Positions 34,423 through 46,456 of a DNA stretch of 64,000 bases are shown here, in pieces. The position numbers were made by a program, and so were the translations under genes. Source of the stretch: Beta vulgaris subsp. vulgaris. Taxonomy: Eukaryota; Streptophyta; Magnoliopsida; Caryophyllales; Amaranthaceae. The DNA is taken from NCBI RefSeq assembly GCF_026745355.1, contig NC_079205.1:48164527-48228526 (forward strand). The letters run 5' to 3'. Position 1 is the first letter of the stretch; every line of letters starts with the position of its first letter. The notes beneath the pieces are model-generated. The model saw only the letters and a list, made by a program, of their open reading frames with translations. It was not told the origin of the DNA and did no database searches.

Positions 34423-35279
34423 TACACTCCTCCCTTTCTTGCACCCTCCATCTCCTTCTCTCTCTCGGTTTTGCTCTCTCCTTCTCTATCTTTTCCTCCC
34501 CCGTCCTCCCAAAATTAGGGTTTCATCTTCAACCCCAACACTCCACTTCACGAACTCCCCAATTTCCACCTCCATTTGCATAACTTCCTCCATCATCGTG
34601 GCATCTTTAAATACCCTATTAACAGTTGTTGCTACTGAAATCGCCAAATGGCTTGATATCTACTTTCAAGTGAATTTATTTGATTGAAGAGCTAGAATGG
34701 AGAGGTGTGAGTGTAATGGCTCGATATTCGTTAACAATCAAAATCAAGCGAAGAACAATGGTTGATCAACTAACATCAACATTTTCCCCCTCTCTCTCTC
34801 CTCTCTACTTCAAATGATGTCGAAGATGATGGATTATTATGTGCAAAAAAGATATAGGAGAGAAAAGAGATTGACGACAAAGTTCGAGAAAAAGATGAGA
34901 GTTTGGGGGAAAATTCGCCGGAGATGGTGACGGCGAGGGCTTTTCCAGTGGTTGTGGCGGAGAGAGAAAGCATTTGGAGATAGAGTAAAGAGTGAATCGT
35001 TTCCCTTTCTTGGGATTTTAAGAGAGAGAGTGAAGGTGGAAAAAGAGCAGCGAAAGCATCATTTCGTACAGATTTGGTGATACGCATCTGGTAAAAAAAC
35101 TATATACATTTGGTGGAAAATGATATAGATTTGGTGAAAAATGACACAAAAGTCAACAAAACTGATATTAGTTATCTTATAAATGATATCAATTTGTCTA
35201 AATGATTTTGTACAGAAAAAAGTTGACAAAATGGTAAGAGATTCATGATAAGTTCATATTCTAAGATCATTTAGTTGCA
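34423..35279. other. Unassigned, CT/GA-rich
   Basis: Pyrimidine-rich then purine-rich sequence; open frames here are low-complexity. Around 35100-35170 the phrase AATGACACAAAAGTCAAC recurs near 41645, indicating a shared dispersed repeat. No gene is supported. Confidence 0.4.
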
Positions 35280-36164
35280 TATTAGGGTGCATTTTCATGT
35301 AGCATTAGAGCATTTACATTGCATTTATGCATATTTAAGTCTCCTTTTTATAAGTTACAGTGCTTTCACGGGTTTTTTGGTCTTTTGATGTAATAGCAGG
35401 TATTTTAGATTCCTTTTTAAGGAAATTATGATTAATGCACTTTTATTACCTTCAAACGATATCATGTGCTCGAAACGAATTGGAATTGAAGAAGATACAA
35501 ACGACTTCATGTACTTGTGCGAAATATGACACCTCTACGCCATTTTTTCCATAACTTTTGACACAAAACTTATAAAGAGGTAATTCCAACTGTATTGGAA
35601 ATTAGAATTTAATAGCTTTACAATGATATATTACATGCGGTAAACAAAGCTCTAGATTAAAAGTTATAGCTATTCGAAGTTGAGTTGGAAAAGCTGACTG
35701 TTAGAGGTCAACATGTCCGTGTCAGTTTTGACACGTCCGTGTTGTCCTCATTTCTTTGAGACAAGAGCTTATTTTCGTATACTAGTTTATATGGATAGAG
35801 GTCAACACGTTCTTCTCATGATTGACACGCACATGTTGGTCTTCTCTCTGACGCGTTCTATTTTGTCGATTTTTTTACTTTAGGAACTATAAATACTCTT
35901 TTTTGTTTAATGATAGGGAGATAGTTTATTGTATACACATTCTAGGGTTTATAGAGAGAAGTTAGAGAGATAAACTTGTAGGTTTTCATTCTTCTTCAAG
36001 ACTTTACCTTTCTTTCATTAATTCGAGTATTTATATTCCCCTTCTTTTCCCAATGTTTTCTATATCATGAATTTTAATTATTCTTCTCTAGCTTATTTAC
36101 TTATTTTATGCTTGAGTAGTTTTTTTTATCTGTTTTTAAGTTGAACCCTTGTATGAATAATTCA
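35280..36164 (+). repeat. Probable solo or partial LTR
   Basis: It has a TATA box (CTATAAATACTC near 35888) followed by a CT-rich 5' leader, and upstream the CCATAACTTTTGACAC block that resembles the GCCATAACTTCTTCG block in the copia LTRs here. Ends are not fixed. Confidence 0.4.
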
Positions 36165-37037
36165 TGTTGTATAATATGAGGACTATAAGAAGGGGTGTGA
36201 ATTATAGTGAGAGAATAAACGTAACTTTTTGCGAAATTAAAAGCTAGCTAGCTAACACACAATGGGAACACAAGAGATTTTAGCGAGGAAAAACTTCCTA
36301 GGCCCAATAGGAAGAAACAACCTCGGCCACAAGGGATTTTGACTCAAACTTTCCATTATAATAGGCCAACAACTCTGTTACAAACCTATTAATTCTCTCG
36401 AGCCACAACCAGAGTTCATAAACTCAAGTTCCCAACAAAAGTTCCCACTAACTGTTGTTCCTCTCAAACTTCACTTGAAGTTCCTTTCTTTCTACCTTTC
36501 TCTTGCTTTACTCAAAGCTTTCTCACACTTACAGGAGTTCACTCAACCCTTTAACCAAATAGATAGAATTTCTGATAACAATGGAAGAGTAAAAACCAAA
36601 GATAGTAAGTATGAATTCTCTTGGGAACAAGGCACTGGCACTTTTGACAACTTAGGATTTTAAGCTATGTCAGATACACATCATGGTGTGACTACTAAAA
36701 GTCAGACACAAATTGATCTTGGGATTTAGAAGCCTATTTATAGAGTAAGTAGCCATGAATTAATATATCACTAATTAACCCACTAACCCCATGATATCCA
36801 CTAATTAAATTGCTTGGGAACAAAGAGACTAACCCACTAACTTATTAAAACATGTAGTAGTAAGTATTACGTAATAAGTGGTTACTTGGAGGATAATTAA
36901 ACCATTTAAAATAATTTAATTTAAGAAAAATATTTTTTAAATTTATTTTAGATACACTCGAAAATCATATTTAATTAAAAAGAAAAAAGTTTGATTTATT
37001 TAAAATATAAGATAATATTTTAAAATAATAGAATAAT

Positions 37038-38664
37038 CACTACAAAAAAATTCCATTTAGAGACGGACAAAATCCGTCTCTAAATAGGTCAAATCTGTTG
37101 CTATATGGGCTCAGAGACGGATTTAGAGACGGATAAATATCCGTCTCTAAATCCCTCGTCGCTAATTCGAGTTAGAGACGGATTTTGAAAATCCGTCTCT
37201 AAACTTTACAGACGGAATTCGGAAATCCGTCTCTAAAGTTTAGAGACGGATTTTTGCAAATCCGTCTCTAAAAATCTTAGAGACGGATTTTCAAAATCCG
37301 TCTCTAAATTTACTGAAAATTAAAAAAATAAACGAAATTAACAACAAGATAGTTCCACATATTATCGTGATTATATTTAATCACCTATTATTACCTACCT
37401 AGTTCAAGTTGATCTCATTACCAGTTCAGAATATCACTCAAGTAAACTCGGTTCAGCTCTACAAGGGAAAGGATAAGGGGAATCCTCAGTCGCAAGAACC
37501 GTTGTTCGTAGGAATCGAACTTGCATTGTGACCTCAAAGAAACGAGAAGAAGCTCCAACCAACTACACCAAATACAACTTGTATACTCCCTCCATTTCCT
37601 AAAGATCTTCCCACTTACTGTTCCTACAAATACCAAGGAAAATCAAGTTGTGGGCATGTGAGTAAGTAGAGAGAAAAGGTTAAGATAAATAAACAAACAA
37701 AAAGGGTTAAAGTAGGAGAGAGAAAGAGAGTAAAATTGAATTAATAATTAATACCATATGATATACATAAGAGGGTAAATAGGGAAATTTTTTGTAAATA
37801 AGAATAAAGCAAAAGAGGAAGATCTTTTGGAAACACCCTTAAACGGAAAGAGTGAAGATCTTTAGGAAACGGAGGGAGTACTTCTCTACGTAATATTGGT
37901 AATATGTAGAAGAAATATTAGAGACGGATTCAAAAATCCGTCCCTAATTGAGAGATGGATTTTTAAATCTGTCCCTAATTTAGAGACGGGTTTTCAAATC
38001 CGTCCCTAATGTATAGACGGATTTTCAAAATCCGTCTCTAAATTAAAGAAGTGCAATATAATATTCATATTTAAATTTAGAAATGGATTTTTTAAATCCG
38101 TCTCTAACTTTAGAGACGGATTTTAGAAATCCGTCCCTAAATTAGAGATGGATTTTTAAAATCCGTCCCTAAATTAGAGACGGATTATTAAATCCGCCCT
38201 AAATAAGAGACGGATGTTCAAAATCCGTCTCTAAATTAAAGAAGTGCAATAAAATATTCATATTTAAATTTAGAGACGGATTTTTTAAATCCGTCTCTAA
38301 AGTTTAGAGACGGATTTTAAAAATCCGTCTCTAAAGTTTAGAGACGGATTTTAAAAATCCGTCCCTAAATTAGAGACGGGTTTTTAAGATCCGTCCCTAA
38401 ATTAGAGACGGATTTTTAAAATTCGTCTCTAAATTAAAAAAGTGCAATAAAATATTCGTATTTAAATTTAGAGACAGAATTTTTAAAATCTATCCCTAAA
38501 TTTAGAGACGGATATTGATAATCTGTCCCTAAATTTAGAGACGGATTAAAAATCTGACTCTAAATAAATTTAGAGACGAATTATCAATATCCCGTCTCTA
38601 AATTAGAACGGATATAAATATCCGTCGCCAAAAATTCGTCGCTATATGAGCTTTTTTTGTAGTG
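37038..38664. mobile_element. CACTA element composed of GAGACGGA hairpin arrays
   Basis: The ends are CACTACAAAAAAATTCC and, in reverse complement, CACTACAAAAAAAGCTC, flanked by a 3-bp duplication AAT (37035-37037, 38665-38667). The interior holds over two dozen copies of TTTAGAGACGGATTT and its complement, alternating so that adjacent copies form hairpins. Three higher-order units of about 195 bp start near 38041, 38234 and 38432. It is non-coding and contains a family-A MITE at 37586-37878. Confidence 0.9.
37586..37878. mobile_element. Stowaway-like MITE, family A copy 2
   Basis: Same family as 19475-19796, shorter by small deletions, flanked by TA (37584-37585 and 37879-37880). It is nested inside the CACTA hairpin array. 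Confidence 0.9.
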
Positions 38665-39407
38665 AATATCCTTTTCAATTAAAAGAAACTATTTAAAAAA
38701 TATTTTCCTAACTAATTCCCTAAAATAGTGGATCTAGGTCAAACTTAACTAGGACTCCCATTTTACTGTTATACGCACAACATAAATTAAGCGCTCAACA
38801 TTAATTCGGTTTAGGTGTTCCTAATTACGTTTCTAAGTCAGTTCCCAACCATAGTTCCTAATCTGTGCCAATGTTTGACCCTGTCATGGAAACATAACTA
38901 AGTTCCTTTTGAGAATTCAAATCCAAACATCTTTTATCTTTACTCGACCTTAACATGAAGAATATAATACATCCTAATGCATTCTAATCTTCATTCCAAG
39001 CTTGATTCTTCATCTCATGAACATCTTCACTTCGATCTTGATTAATTCTCCTTCCTTTAATCTTCGATCAAGTATTCTCTTTGTTCTTCAATGAATAACC
39101 TAGCAACATCATACATGAAATAATACAAGTATGTCTTTTGTGGTTAAGTCATCTACTGCTAACACCCGCATTCTCTTTCGAATTATGTTTTATGATCATG
39201 TCAATACTATGCTTATATATAGGGATTGTGGGAAATGAAATATTTTATGATGATATGATATAATATTACAAAACGATGATGTTATGAAAGTACGATGTTA
39301 TGTTATTGATGAAATGAAAGGAATAATTCTTCATGACGATTATGATATACTTAAAAGAAAGGAAACATGATAAATTATGGTGAAAGACAGTTCTTTTTAG
39401 TATTATG

Positions 39408-39605
39408 TGGGCACCGCAAGTGTCACCTTTATTGTAGCCCCCATTCTGGTTAATGATTGGGCACCGAAAGTGCCACCTTTGTTGTGACCGCCTTTCTGTG
39501 GGCACCACAAGTGTCACCTATGTTGTGACCGCACTTCTGTTAATGATGTCATGTGGGCACCAAAAGTGTCACCTATATATGTCGTGGTCGCTTTTCTATA
39601 TGTTC
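39408..39605 (+). repeat. Minisatellite, four degenerate units
   Basis: Four copies of a unit of about 40-55 bp beginning GGGCACC.(C/A)AAGTGTCACCT, at about 39410, 39459, 39500 and 39555. Units vary in length and sequence. Such arrays are common in non-coding parts of gypsy elements, but no coding part is nearby. Confidence 0.7.
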
Positions 39606-40014
39606 TGGGAGACGTCCCTTTCCGTTATCTTGTCAAGTTACCAATATACTTCTAGTAAAATGGAAAGATAATGATGAAGCTTATGATATTGATTATGAAA
39701 GGTACTTTTATGTTTATAAAATGATCTTAATATTTCTCTCCTCCCTATTTACAATGAAAATGAGTTGAATTGATCAATTGATGTTGTTAGGGTATTATGT
39801 TATTGAGCCTCGGATCACGACGTTTTATTTTCTATTTTACGTGCTGATGCTGATAACGGGATGGCGTAGCTAGTAATATAGAATATAAAATTATATAGAT
39901 TCTAATGCTTATAATCTAAGTTAATGGCAGACTTTGCACGGTAACTAAGTTTTTATTAACTAGACTAAGCATTGATATATTATGTTTCCATGTTAAAATA
40001 TATTTAAGTTTATG

Positions 40015-40790
40015 AAATTATGTTGCCTTGTGTTGGAGTTAAGGCTTGGAAAAGCCTTGGCTTATTTTGTTGTTTGTCCCACATTGCTTGTGGGAGGGAA
40101 TCTCTCCTTGTTTTTATATTCCCTCCCTTCTTCCTTCTATTGTGTTGGTACTATAGTTGCTTTTGTGGTTGGATGTCATGTTTGGTTTGGGTTGCTATCA
40201 CACGCGCGCGTGCCGCCCGCCCGGCCCGAGCCAAGGCCATGGGCTTTGGGCTTTGGGGAATAAACTTAACTTAACTAAAGTTTTGGACCTGGGACTGCGC
40301 GTGAGTGACCGTTGGAATTCTGTAACGTTTTGACCCTTACAGGATTCATGGCAAATCCCTTAGAATCCGCCGGTTTGATTGCCTTCCGTTTTGCCTGATT
40401 TCTTCCTATAAAATCAGAGCCTTCTGATCAGTTTGACATACATCAAAAACACTCTCCTCCTTCTCTTCTCTTCTTCTTCCTTCTTTTCCTAGATTTCGTG
40501 CATTTCTCCAAAGCTTAGTCTGCTAGTGGTGGCATTCTAAGCTATTGTGTTAACCTTGGGGAGCGTTCCGGCCAAGATCGATAACCACCATTGTCGGGCC
40601 GTAATTGCTTTCAAGTCAGTGGTCTCCTACCACGGCACCGTCTTGAAAGATTTCTTTTCTGCCATTGCAAATTATCAGTTTCTATCACCTTGTTTTCTCG
40701 TAATGGAAAGTACAACAGTAACGAGCAGACTATCTAGGTTTCGCTTCAAATAACTGATTAATTAACTTAATAATGTTGATTAGAAGTCGG
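40015..40790 (+). repeat. Probable LTR/leader fragment
   Basis: It contains the block TTGTCCCACATTGCTTGTGG, TATA-like sequence near 40405, a CT-rich leader and a GC-rich tract (CGCGCGCGTGCCGCCCGCCC at about 40202). This looks like an LTR with its leader, but I found no second copy or clean termini. Confidence 0.35.
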
Positions 40791-40799
40791 GACATTACA

Positions 40800-42240
40800 T
40801 TTTTGGACTGGATTTGGACTCACCCATTTAGAGACCATTAGGTCCAATCCAATTCGAAAAATATTTTACCATTCCCGCTACATATATATATTATCTTTAT
40901 TGAAATTTTTGGACTTTTTAACATTCCCGCTCTATACTCTTTTACCCTTTTCGCGCCTTTTGTATTTTGCAATTTGCATTTTATAAGACTTTAAAGATGT
41001 ATGTAACTTACTTTGTGGAATGGATGTAATGAATCAAATTTTTCAAATTCTAGTAATTCAATCATGAGAAAACATTGTAAACCTAAATAGGGAAAAAAAA
41101 TTAATATATTATACTTCATCCATTCAACACTAAATGAAACACTAACTGTTTTAGGTTGTTTTAAAATAAATAGAATGTTACTTTATTTGGTATTCACTTC
41201 TTTGTATCTCTTTTCTGATCACTTGGGTCCCTCTTTTTCTTTCTTTCTCTATCTCTCTCCTCTCCTCAATCCCTCTACCAAGACCCTACGTTTCATTTAC
41301 TACAAAACGGAGGAAGTATAATACTCGGGCTGGAGTGGACTGGATTTGGACCCAAGTAAAAGTTTCGGACTAGACTGGACTCAAAAAAGTTTGGATTGGA
41401 CTCAATTTCTCGATTTTAATAAACTTTGGAGTGGATTTGAATTTGGATTTGGCAAAGTCCAACCCAACCCCTATTAACTGACAATGCTGAAACAAAACTC
41501 AACAAAATGATATTGATTGATATTATATTTGTTAATTATATAAGTCTATGGGAAGATAATATAGGAATAGGTAGAAAGGACATGAACTATGCTCAAAATG
41601 ACATAACATTCAACAATATTGATACAAACATAAAAGAAACGGAATGATACAAAAGTCAACAAAACTGAAATCAACAATGACATGAAAGAGTATGTAAAAT
41701 GACACATGAAATAATTCAAAATGATATCAAACATACCAATAATGAAATGAAAGTATTAATGACATGAAATAGATTTAAAATTGACAAGAAACAGTTCCAA
41801 AAAGATATGAAACACAACAATAATTACATTAAATTTATTTACAATAATATAAAACGGTTATATTAGATAATACATGTGAGATTTCGTTACATAATAAGTT
41901 ATGATATAACATGTTACGGAATAAGAGTCCAGAAGTTTACTTTTCTCCATAACTTTTTGTAAAATAAAAAAAAATGAGATAATTTTTGGTTGATTTGAAG
42001 ATAAAAATAATAAAAGTATATATAAAGAGACACATATATTGGAGAAATAATTTTTTGCCATTGAATGAAAAATTATTTTTAATATAATATTCTTGGTTGA
42101 CTGCAATAATTGTGGAAGTTATACGACTAGATAATTTTGTAATTACTTTTTCATGTGGTAATCTTTCATTTAACCTTAATGAGTGAAAAAAAGGTTGATG
42201 TCGTTTTAACTTTCATCAATTAGAGGTCCTTAATCCTCAA
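40800..42240. other. AT-rich repeats without genes, including a nested MITE
   Basis: GGACTGGATTTGGAC and GTCCAATCC words recur at 40805-40850 and 41330-41465 on both sides of a MITE, as if one repeat was split. 41640-41830 is rich in ATGACATGAAA words. No coding sequence is supported. Confidence 0.4.
41114..41316. mobile_element. Stowaway-like MITE (TA target)
   Basis: Ends CTTCATCCATTCAACAC and, reverse complement, CTTCCTCCGTTTTGTAGTA, flanked by TA (41112-41113, 41317-41318). 203 bp, non-coding. Confidence 0.7.
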
Positions 42241-42261
42241 CATTAAAAGATGAGGTAGTTT

Positions 42262-42822
42262 TGCAGGTCCCCTACTTCCATCGCAGTTAGCTGGCAGCCT
42301 CCCCCCTCCAGTTGCTTCAAGCTTAGCTTTGATGGTCCAGTTATTGACTCATCAGCCAATGTCGGTGTTGCCATTCGCAACTCCGTTGGTATTCTTGTGG
42401 CCGCTCAAGTTTATCGATTTGGCCAAACCTTAGCTCTCGTTGCTGAAGCCTGGGGATTAAGAAATGGACTGATACTTGCCATCCAACAGCATATTCAAGA
42501 TCTATATATTGAAGGAGATAATCAAGTAGTTATAAGAGTGCTGCAAGGGCATTATACTTGCCCCTGGACTATCCAAACCCTAATTGATGACATTCGATAT
42601 TTGCTTCGTCATTTTATATTCTACACCATTAAGCATATTTTTCGGGAAGCTAATCGGGTAGCAGATCTTCTATCAAAAAAAGGTCACACTAGTTCCGCTG
42701 CCTCGATAGACGTGGATATCTCTACGGAACCTTTGTTAAATAAATTAGTTCTTCTTGATTCGTTAGGAGTCTCCCTTGAGAGAAGGGTGTCCTAACTTTC
42801 ATTATGTACCCCCCCCCCCAAA
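42262..42822 (+). mobile_element. 5'-truncated LINE copy carrying an uninterrupted RNase H-like domain
   Basis: Flanked by a 17-bp target duplication AAAAGATGAGGTAGTTT (42245-42261 and 42823-42839) and ending in a C-run and A-run. The insert holds one open frame to a stop near 42795. The frame reads as an RVT_3 (RNase H-like) domain: FDGPVIDSSANVGVAIRN (first Asp), LVAEAWGLRNGL (Glu), LYIEGDNQVVIRVL (Asp), IFREANRVADLLSKK (last Asp). All four expected acidic positions are present. The start codon would have to be internal, so expression is unlikely. Confidence 0.85.
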
Positions 42823-42839
42823 AAAAGATGAGGTAGTTT

Positions 42840-44138
42840 AAAACTCTGTAAAAATTCCAGCTCCTTAAAGTAACGTTAACTTCGTATAATTTCAAAAATT
42901 AACTATAATAGAGAAAACTAACTAAATATTTTTTTAAAGAGAAATTTCATTTATCGAATGTCAAACGATATGTATAATAAGTATTAAAGAAAGACAAAAT
43001 ATAATCAGACAAGATCAAATCAAAATCAATGCATCCCTTTGTATTTGCTGAATCAAGCCGCTATTGATGGCCAAGTCTATCATTCTGAAATAGTTTTGAG
43101 AAGAATTTTTTTTGATTTATCCATTCATACTGCATTCAAATTTATAATACCTTTATGTTGATGTTCTTGAACTTCAATCAATATGAACAATTTTTCATAC
43201 CATTTTTTAAACTTCAATATAGGAAGAAAATATAAGCAAACTCCACACTTTCATGAAAAGAGAGAAAGAATCAAAAAATTGGGTAGAAAACACTATAAAA
43301 AAAAGAATGGGAGATTATTAATAATAAAAGCAATAAAAACTAGAAGAGAAAAAGAAGAATTGGGAGGCTTACCACCACCGGAAAAATGATGGAGCCCCTA
43401 ACTAGAACAAAATGATTAGAGTGTTTTAGGAGGAAAAGGAGGGAGGGAAGAAGAGGAGGCTAGAATTTTTTTTTATTTTGTAATTTTGAGAAAACTAACT
43501 ATGTCTATATAATAGATTGACTATATCTTACAAATAATGATATTTCATAAATAAAAATACTACATCATATAAAAGCTTACTATTTCACATAATACTTGGT
43601 GGCTGGTGCAAAGTATATTATTCTACGAATCTGTTTAGCAAAACTAGTGGTTATAGTAGCTGTTAACTATTGTTGTAGCTTTTAGCGGTTGGAGTAGGGT
43701 TCAGAGATCAACTAGTAGCTGTCAGAGGTTAGTTGTCAAATTAGTTAATCCAAGTGCTTAATAATGATAGCTGTTAAAAATACAAAACTCAACGAAATAA
43801 GTATATATAGTTATAAAATTAACTACAAACATTTGATTATAAATTAGCATATGAAAGAGACGATAACTAAACAATAATAATACAAATGAACTCATGATTT
43901 TGTCTTTTTAGAAAATATATATTAAATTTTTAATATATAAATTAATTTTTTTATTAATAAGTCCTTTGCTTGTATATATGTCAACCGATTTTTGAAAAAA
44001 CACATATGAAAGAGAAGTATACAACATAAGTAATGATAACTATATTTATTACAAAAATTAAAATATTCCACAAAAGGAGCATTACAAATTTATTAGCTCT
44101 CAATAAAATTTATCAACTTAACACTATGAATAATGAAG
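42840..44138. other. AT-rich intergenic stretch
   Basis: No gene, clear repeat or inverted ends. The open frame at 43183-43389 is low-complexity (Lys/Arg/Glu-rich) and not supported. Confidence 0.5.
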
Positions 44139-44140
44139 TA

Positions 44141-45510
44141 CTACATCCATTCCAAAATAATAGTTACACTTACACTTTTTATGCATGTCAAATTGTCAAT
44201 GCACTACTTTGAGCCTTTATTCTAAGGGTGCGTTCTCCTCAACTTAAAAAATTAACTTTCAGGTCCAATAAGTTCATATAAGTTCAGATAAGTTCAGGTA
44301 AGTTGCAATAAGGTCCAATCAGCGCAATAAGTTCCAATCAGGTCTAATAAGGTCCAATAAGTTCCAATCAGGTGCAATAAGTTCCAATCAGGTGCAATAA
44401 GTTCTAATCAGGTCTAATAAGGTCCAATAAGTTCCAATTGGGTCTAATCGGGTCCAATAAGGTCCAAACAGTCAATGTTTAATTAACAATAATATTATTG
44501 CCCGTTATTTTATTATTCATAATTTCATATCACTATTAGCTGGTTATGTTATTATTAGAATTTTAATTAAAGTACCACAATGATTATAAAGTATTATACT
44601 TGTATTAGTGTCTATTATTTTATTAAATATTTATATTATTGTCTATTATTTTATTATTCATATTACTATTAGCTGATTATGTTATTATTAGAATTTTTTA
44701 TTAAAGTACCACAATGTATAGTATTATACTTGTATTATTGTCTATTATTTGATGATTCATATGACTATTAGCTTCACGTAAATGAAAGTGGAGTGAGAAT
44801 TTTTCATATGTGCCAATTTTAACTTGTTTGCAATAAATGTTAAGCAACTTTTTATTTTCTAATAGTGCTTTATAAAATCAAAACAAGACTATTAGATATA
44901 TTAGTGGTGAAAGTTATGTTATATAAATAGTAAATATTTTTTGTTAAATTAATTATCATAAGAGATAATTAAAATAATTTCTTTTAAATGACGAATTTTA
45001 ATAATTATTACTTCATAATAAATTTTGAGGGGTAGTATTTACGTTAGGGGTAATAATTATGTTATTAATGGTCAATTTTTTTGTTTAATAAGGTCAATCA
45101 AGTTTCAATCAGATCCAATAAGATCTAATAAGTTTCAATCAGATCCAATAAGGTCTAATAAGTTTCAATTAGGGCCAATAAGGTCTAATAAGTTTCAATC
45201 AGGTCAATAAGTTCCAATCAGGTCCAATAAATTCCAATCAGGTTTAATCATGTCCAATAAGTTGAATCGGGTCCAATCAGGTTTAATAAGTTCCAATAAG
45301 TTCAGTTCAGGTTCAATAAGTTCAGTTCAGATAAGTTCTGGGCCAATAAGCTGAAGAGAACGCACCCTAACAGTATATATCGAGACGAATTAAATAAGGC
45401 TCCACATGACTATATCTTCTCTTAACCATAAATCAAAAATTATACTCAAAGGAAATTTTTTGAATAGTGTCAAAAGTGAGAGTATAATTATTAGAAAGTA
45501 TCGGTGGTAG
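44141..45510. mobile_element. Stowaway-like MITE split by another element
   Basis: The outer ends CTACATCCATTCCAAAATAA and CTACCACCGATACTTTCTAA (reverse complement) are inverted and flanked by TA (44139-44140, 45511-45512). The native MITE is only about 230 bp; the rest is the nested element 44226-45367. Confidence 0.7.
44226..45367. mobile_element. PIF/Harbinger-like element with 10-bp periodic arrays
   Basis: Ends GGGTGCGTTCTCCTCA and, reverse complement, GGGTGCGTTCTCTTCA, flanked by TAA (44223-44225, 45368-45370). Both subterminal zones (about 44262-44470 and 45090-45345) consist of a degenerate decamer, AGGTCCAATA or AGTTCCAATC, repeated in the same orientation. Between them a block of about 130 bp (ATTACTATTAGCTGATTATG..., GTACCACAATG...) occurs about 2.5 times (44495-44780). 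No transposase. Confidence 0.75.
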
Positions 45511-45772
45511 TATGAAAGAAGCGAGAAGATTGGAATACAAGATCAAAGATAAATCTGGGTCTTTCGTAGAATTTATTATTAACTTTTTAAAATAAATTAA
45601 AATAAAGCTTAACTATCAAATTGCATTTTGCACTAGACCGCTAGTTTACATATTGAAACATTAACTTGTGTAACGTCTCACAAACTCTACCAAATCTTTA
45701 TCCCTAACTCTACTCGTTATTATAACCACTAGTCCACTACCTTATCAAACACGGCAAAGTATTATAAAAGAC

Positions 45773-45800
45773 CGTCTCACGTTAACACTAACGTGAGACG
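45773..45800. repeat. Perfect hairpin, copy 1
   Basis: CGTCTCACGTTA, loop ACAC, TAACGTGAGACG. A matching hairpin lies at 46691-46722. Confidence 0.9.
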
Positions 45801-45984
45801 AGTCTGTTTTTCCTCCAATTCTTAGCCTCGGCCTTCATTTATGGTTTTATGGTTGATAATTGTGATTCTGGCTATTAGTTACTATTTTCTGATATACATT
45901 TATGATATTTGGGTATTTAGTTATTATTGTTTTTCACACAAAACCCAGATTATCTCCTGCAATTTCTTCACCACCTTGAATCTC

Positions 45985-46406
45985 TCCAATGGCGAAAATG
46001 TTGAAGAAATTTCAACACTTCTCAAACACAACAATTGGGAAATTTTAATGGGTTCTTCAAACATCACTAAATAGCTAAATAACCCATATATTATTCAATC
46101 TGTTCTTCATCATGATCAGTTTTTTGATCCAACTAAACTTCTGGGTTTCTTCAACTGGTCACATTCATCAATATTTGTTTTCTTTCTCAATTTTGGTTGT
46201 TCTTCTTTGATACAGTGATCAATGTTTTTAAGAAAAAGAGTTTTTTGATTGAAGCTGCTAATGTGTTTTTGTGTGTTAAAGATGGTGATTTTTGCCCTAG
46301 TTTGGTTTGTTGCAATTCTTTGTTGTCTGACTTATTGAAGAAGAGCATGATGGGTTTGTTTTGGAGGCCTGTTTATGATAGAATTAGTGCATTAGTTTTT
46401 TTATGA
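45985..46406 (+). pseudogene. PPR-protein gene fragment (N-terminal region)
   Basis: The plus frame reads NGENVEEISTLLKHNNWEIL, an in-frame stop at 46072-46074, then LNNPYIIQSVLHHDQFFDP and LLGFFNWSHSS. After a frame change it continues FLIEAANVFLCVKDGDFCPS and LVCCNSLLSDLLKK. This is the N-terminal part of a long pentatricopeptide-repeat protein of the type that acts on organelle RNA. The remaining repeats are absent. Confidence 0.65.
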
Positions 46407-46456
46407 TATTGAAGTTATGGCCAATAAAATGCATTATAATTTGATTTTTATGATAT

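Larger units (their letters stand above)
36165..39164 (-). repeat. Probable copia LTR (minus), enlarged by a CACTA insertion
   Basis: The right end reads, on the minus strand, TGTTAGCAGTAGATGAC; the left end would be ATTATACAACA. A TATA box (CTATAAATAGGC, minus) lies near 36735, and AGAAGGGGTGTGAATTATAG near the left end resembles the region close to the ends of SIRE-type elements. Without the CACTA element the LTR would be about 1.4 kb. The flanks do not show a matching 5-bp duplication, so the ends are tentative. Confidence 0.4.

Noticed and set aside
34400..34690. Ser/Pro/Leu-rich open frames on the plus strand
   Set aside because: Low-complexity CT-rich sequence open in several frames; no domain or conserved motif.
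38041..38440. CRISPR-like regular repeats
   Set aside because: Alternating inverted copies inside a CACTA element of a plant genome, without unique spacers.
45025..45210. Repetitive peptide (SDPIRSNKFQ-type)
   Set aside because: Translation of the decameric DNA repeat of a PIF-like element; no gene signals.
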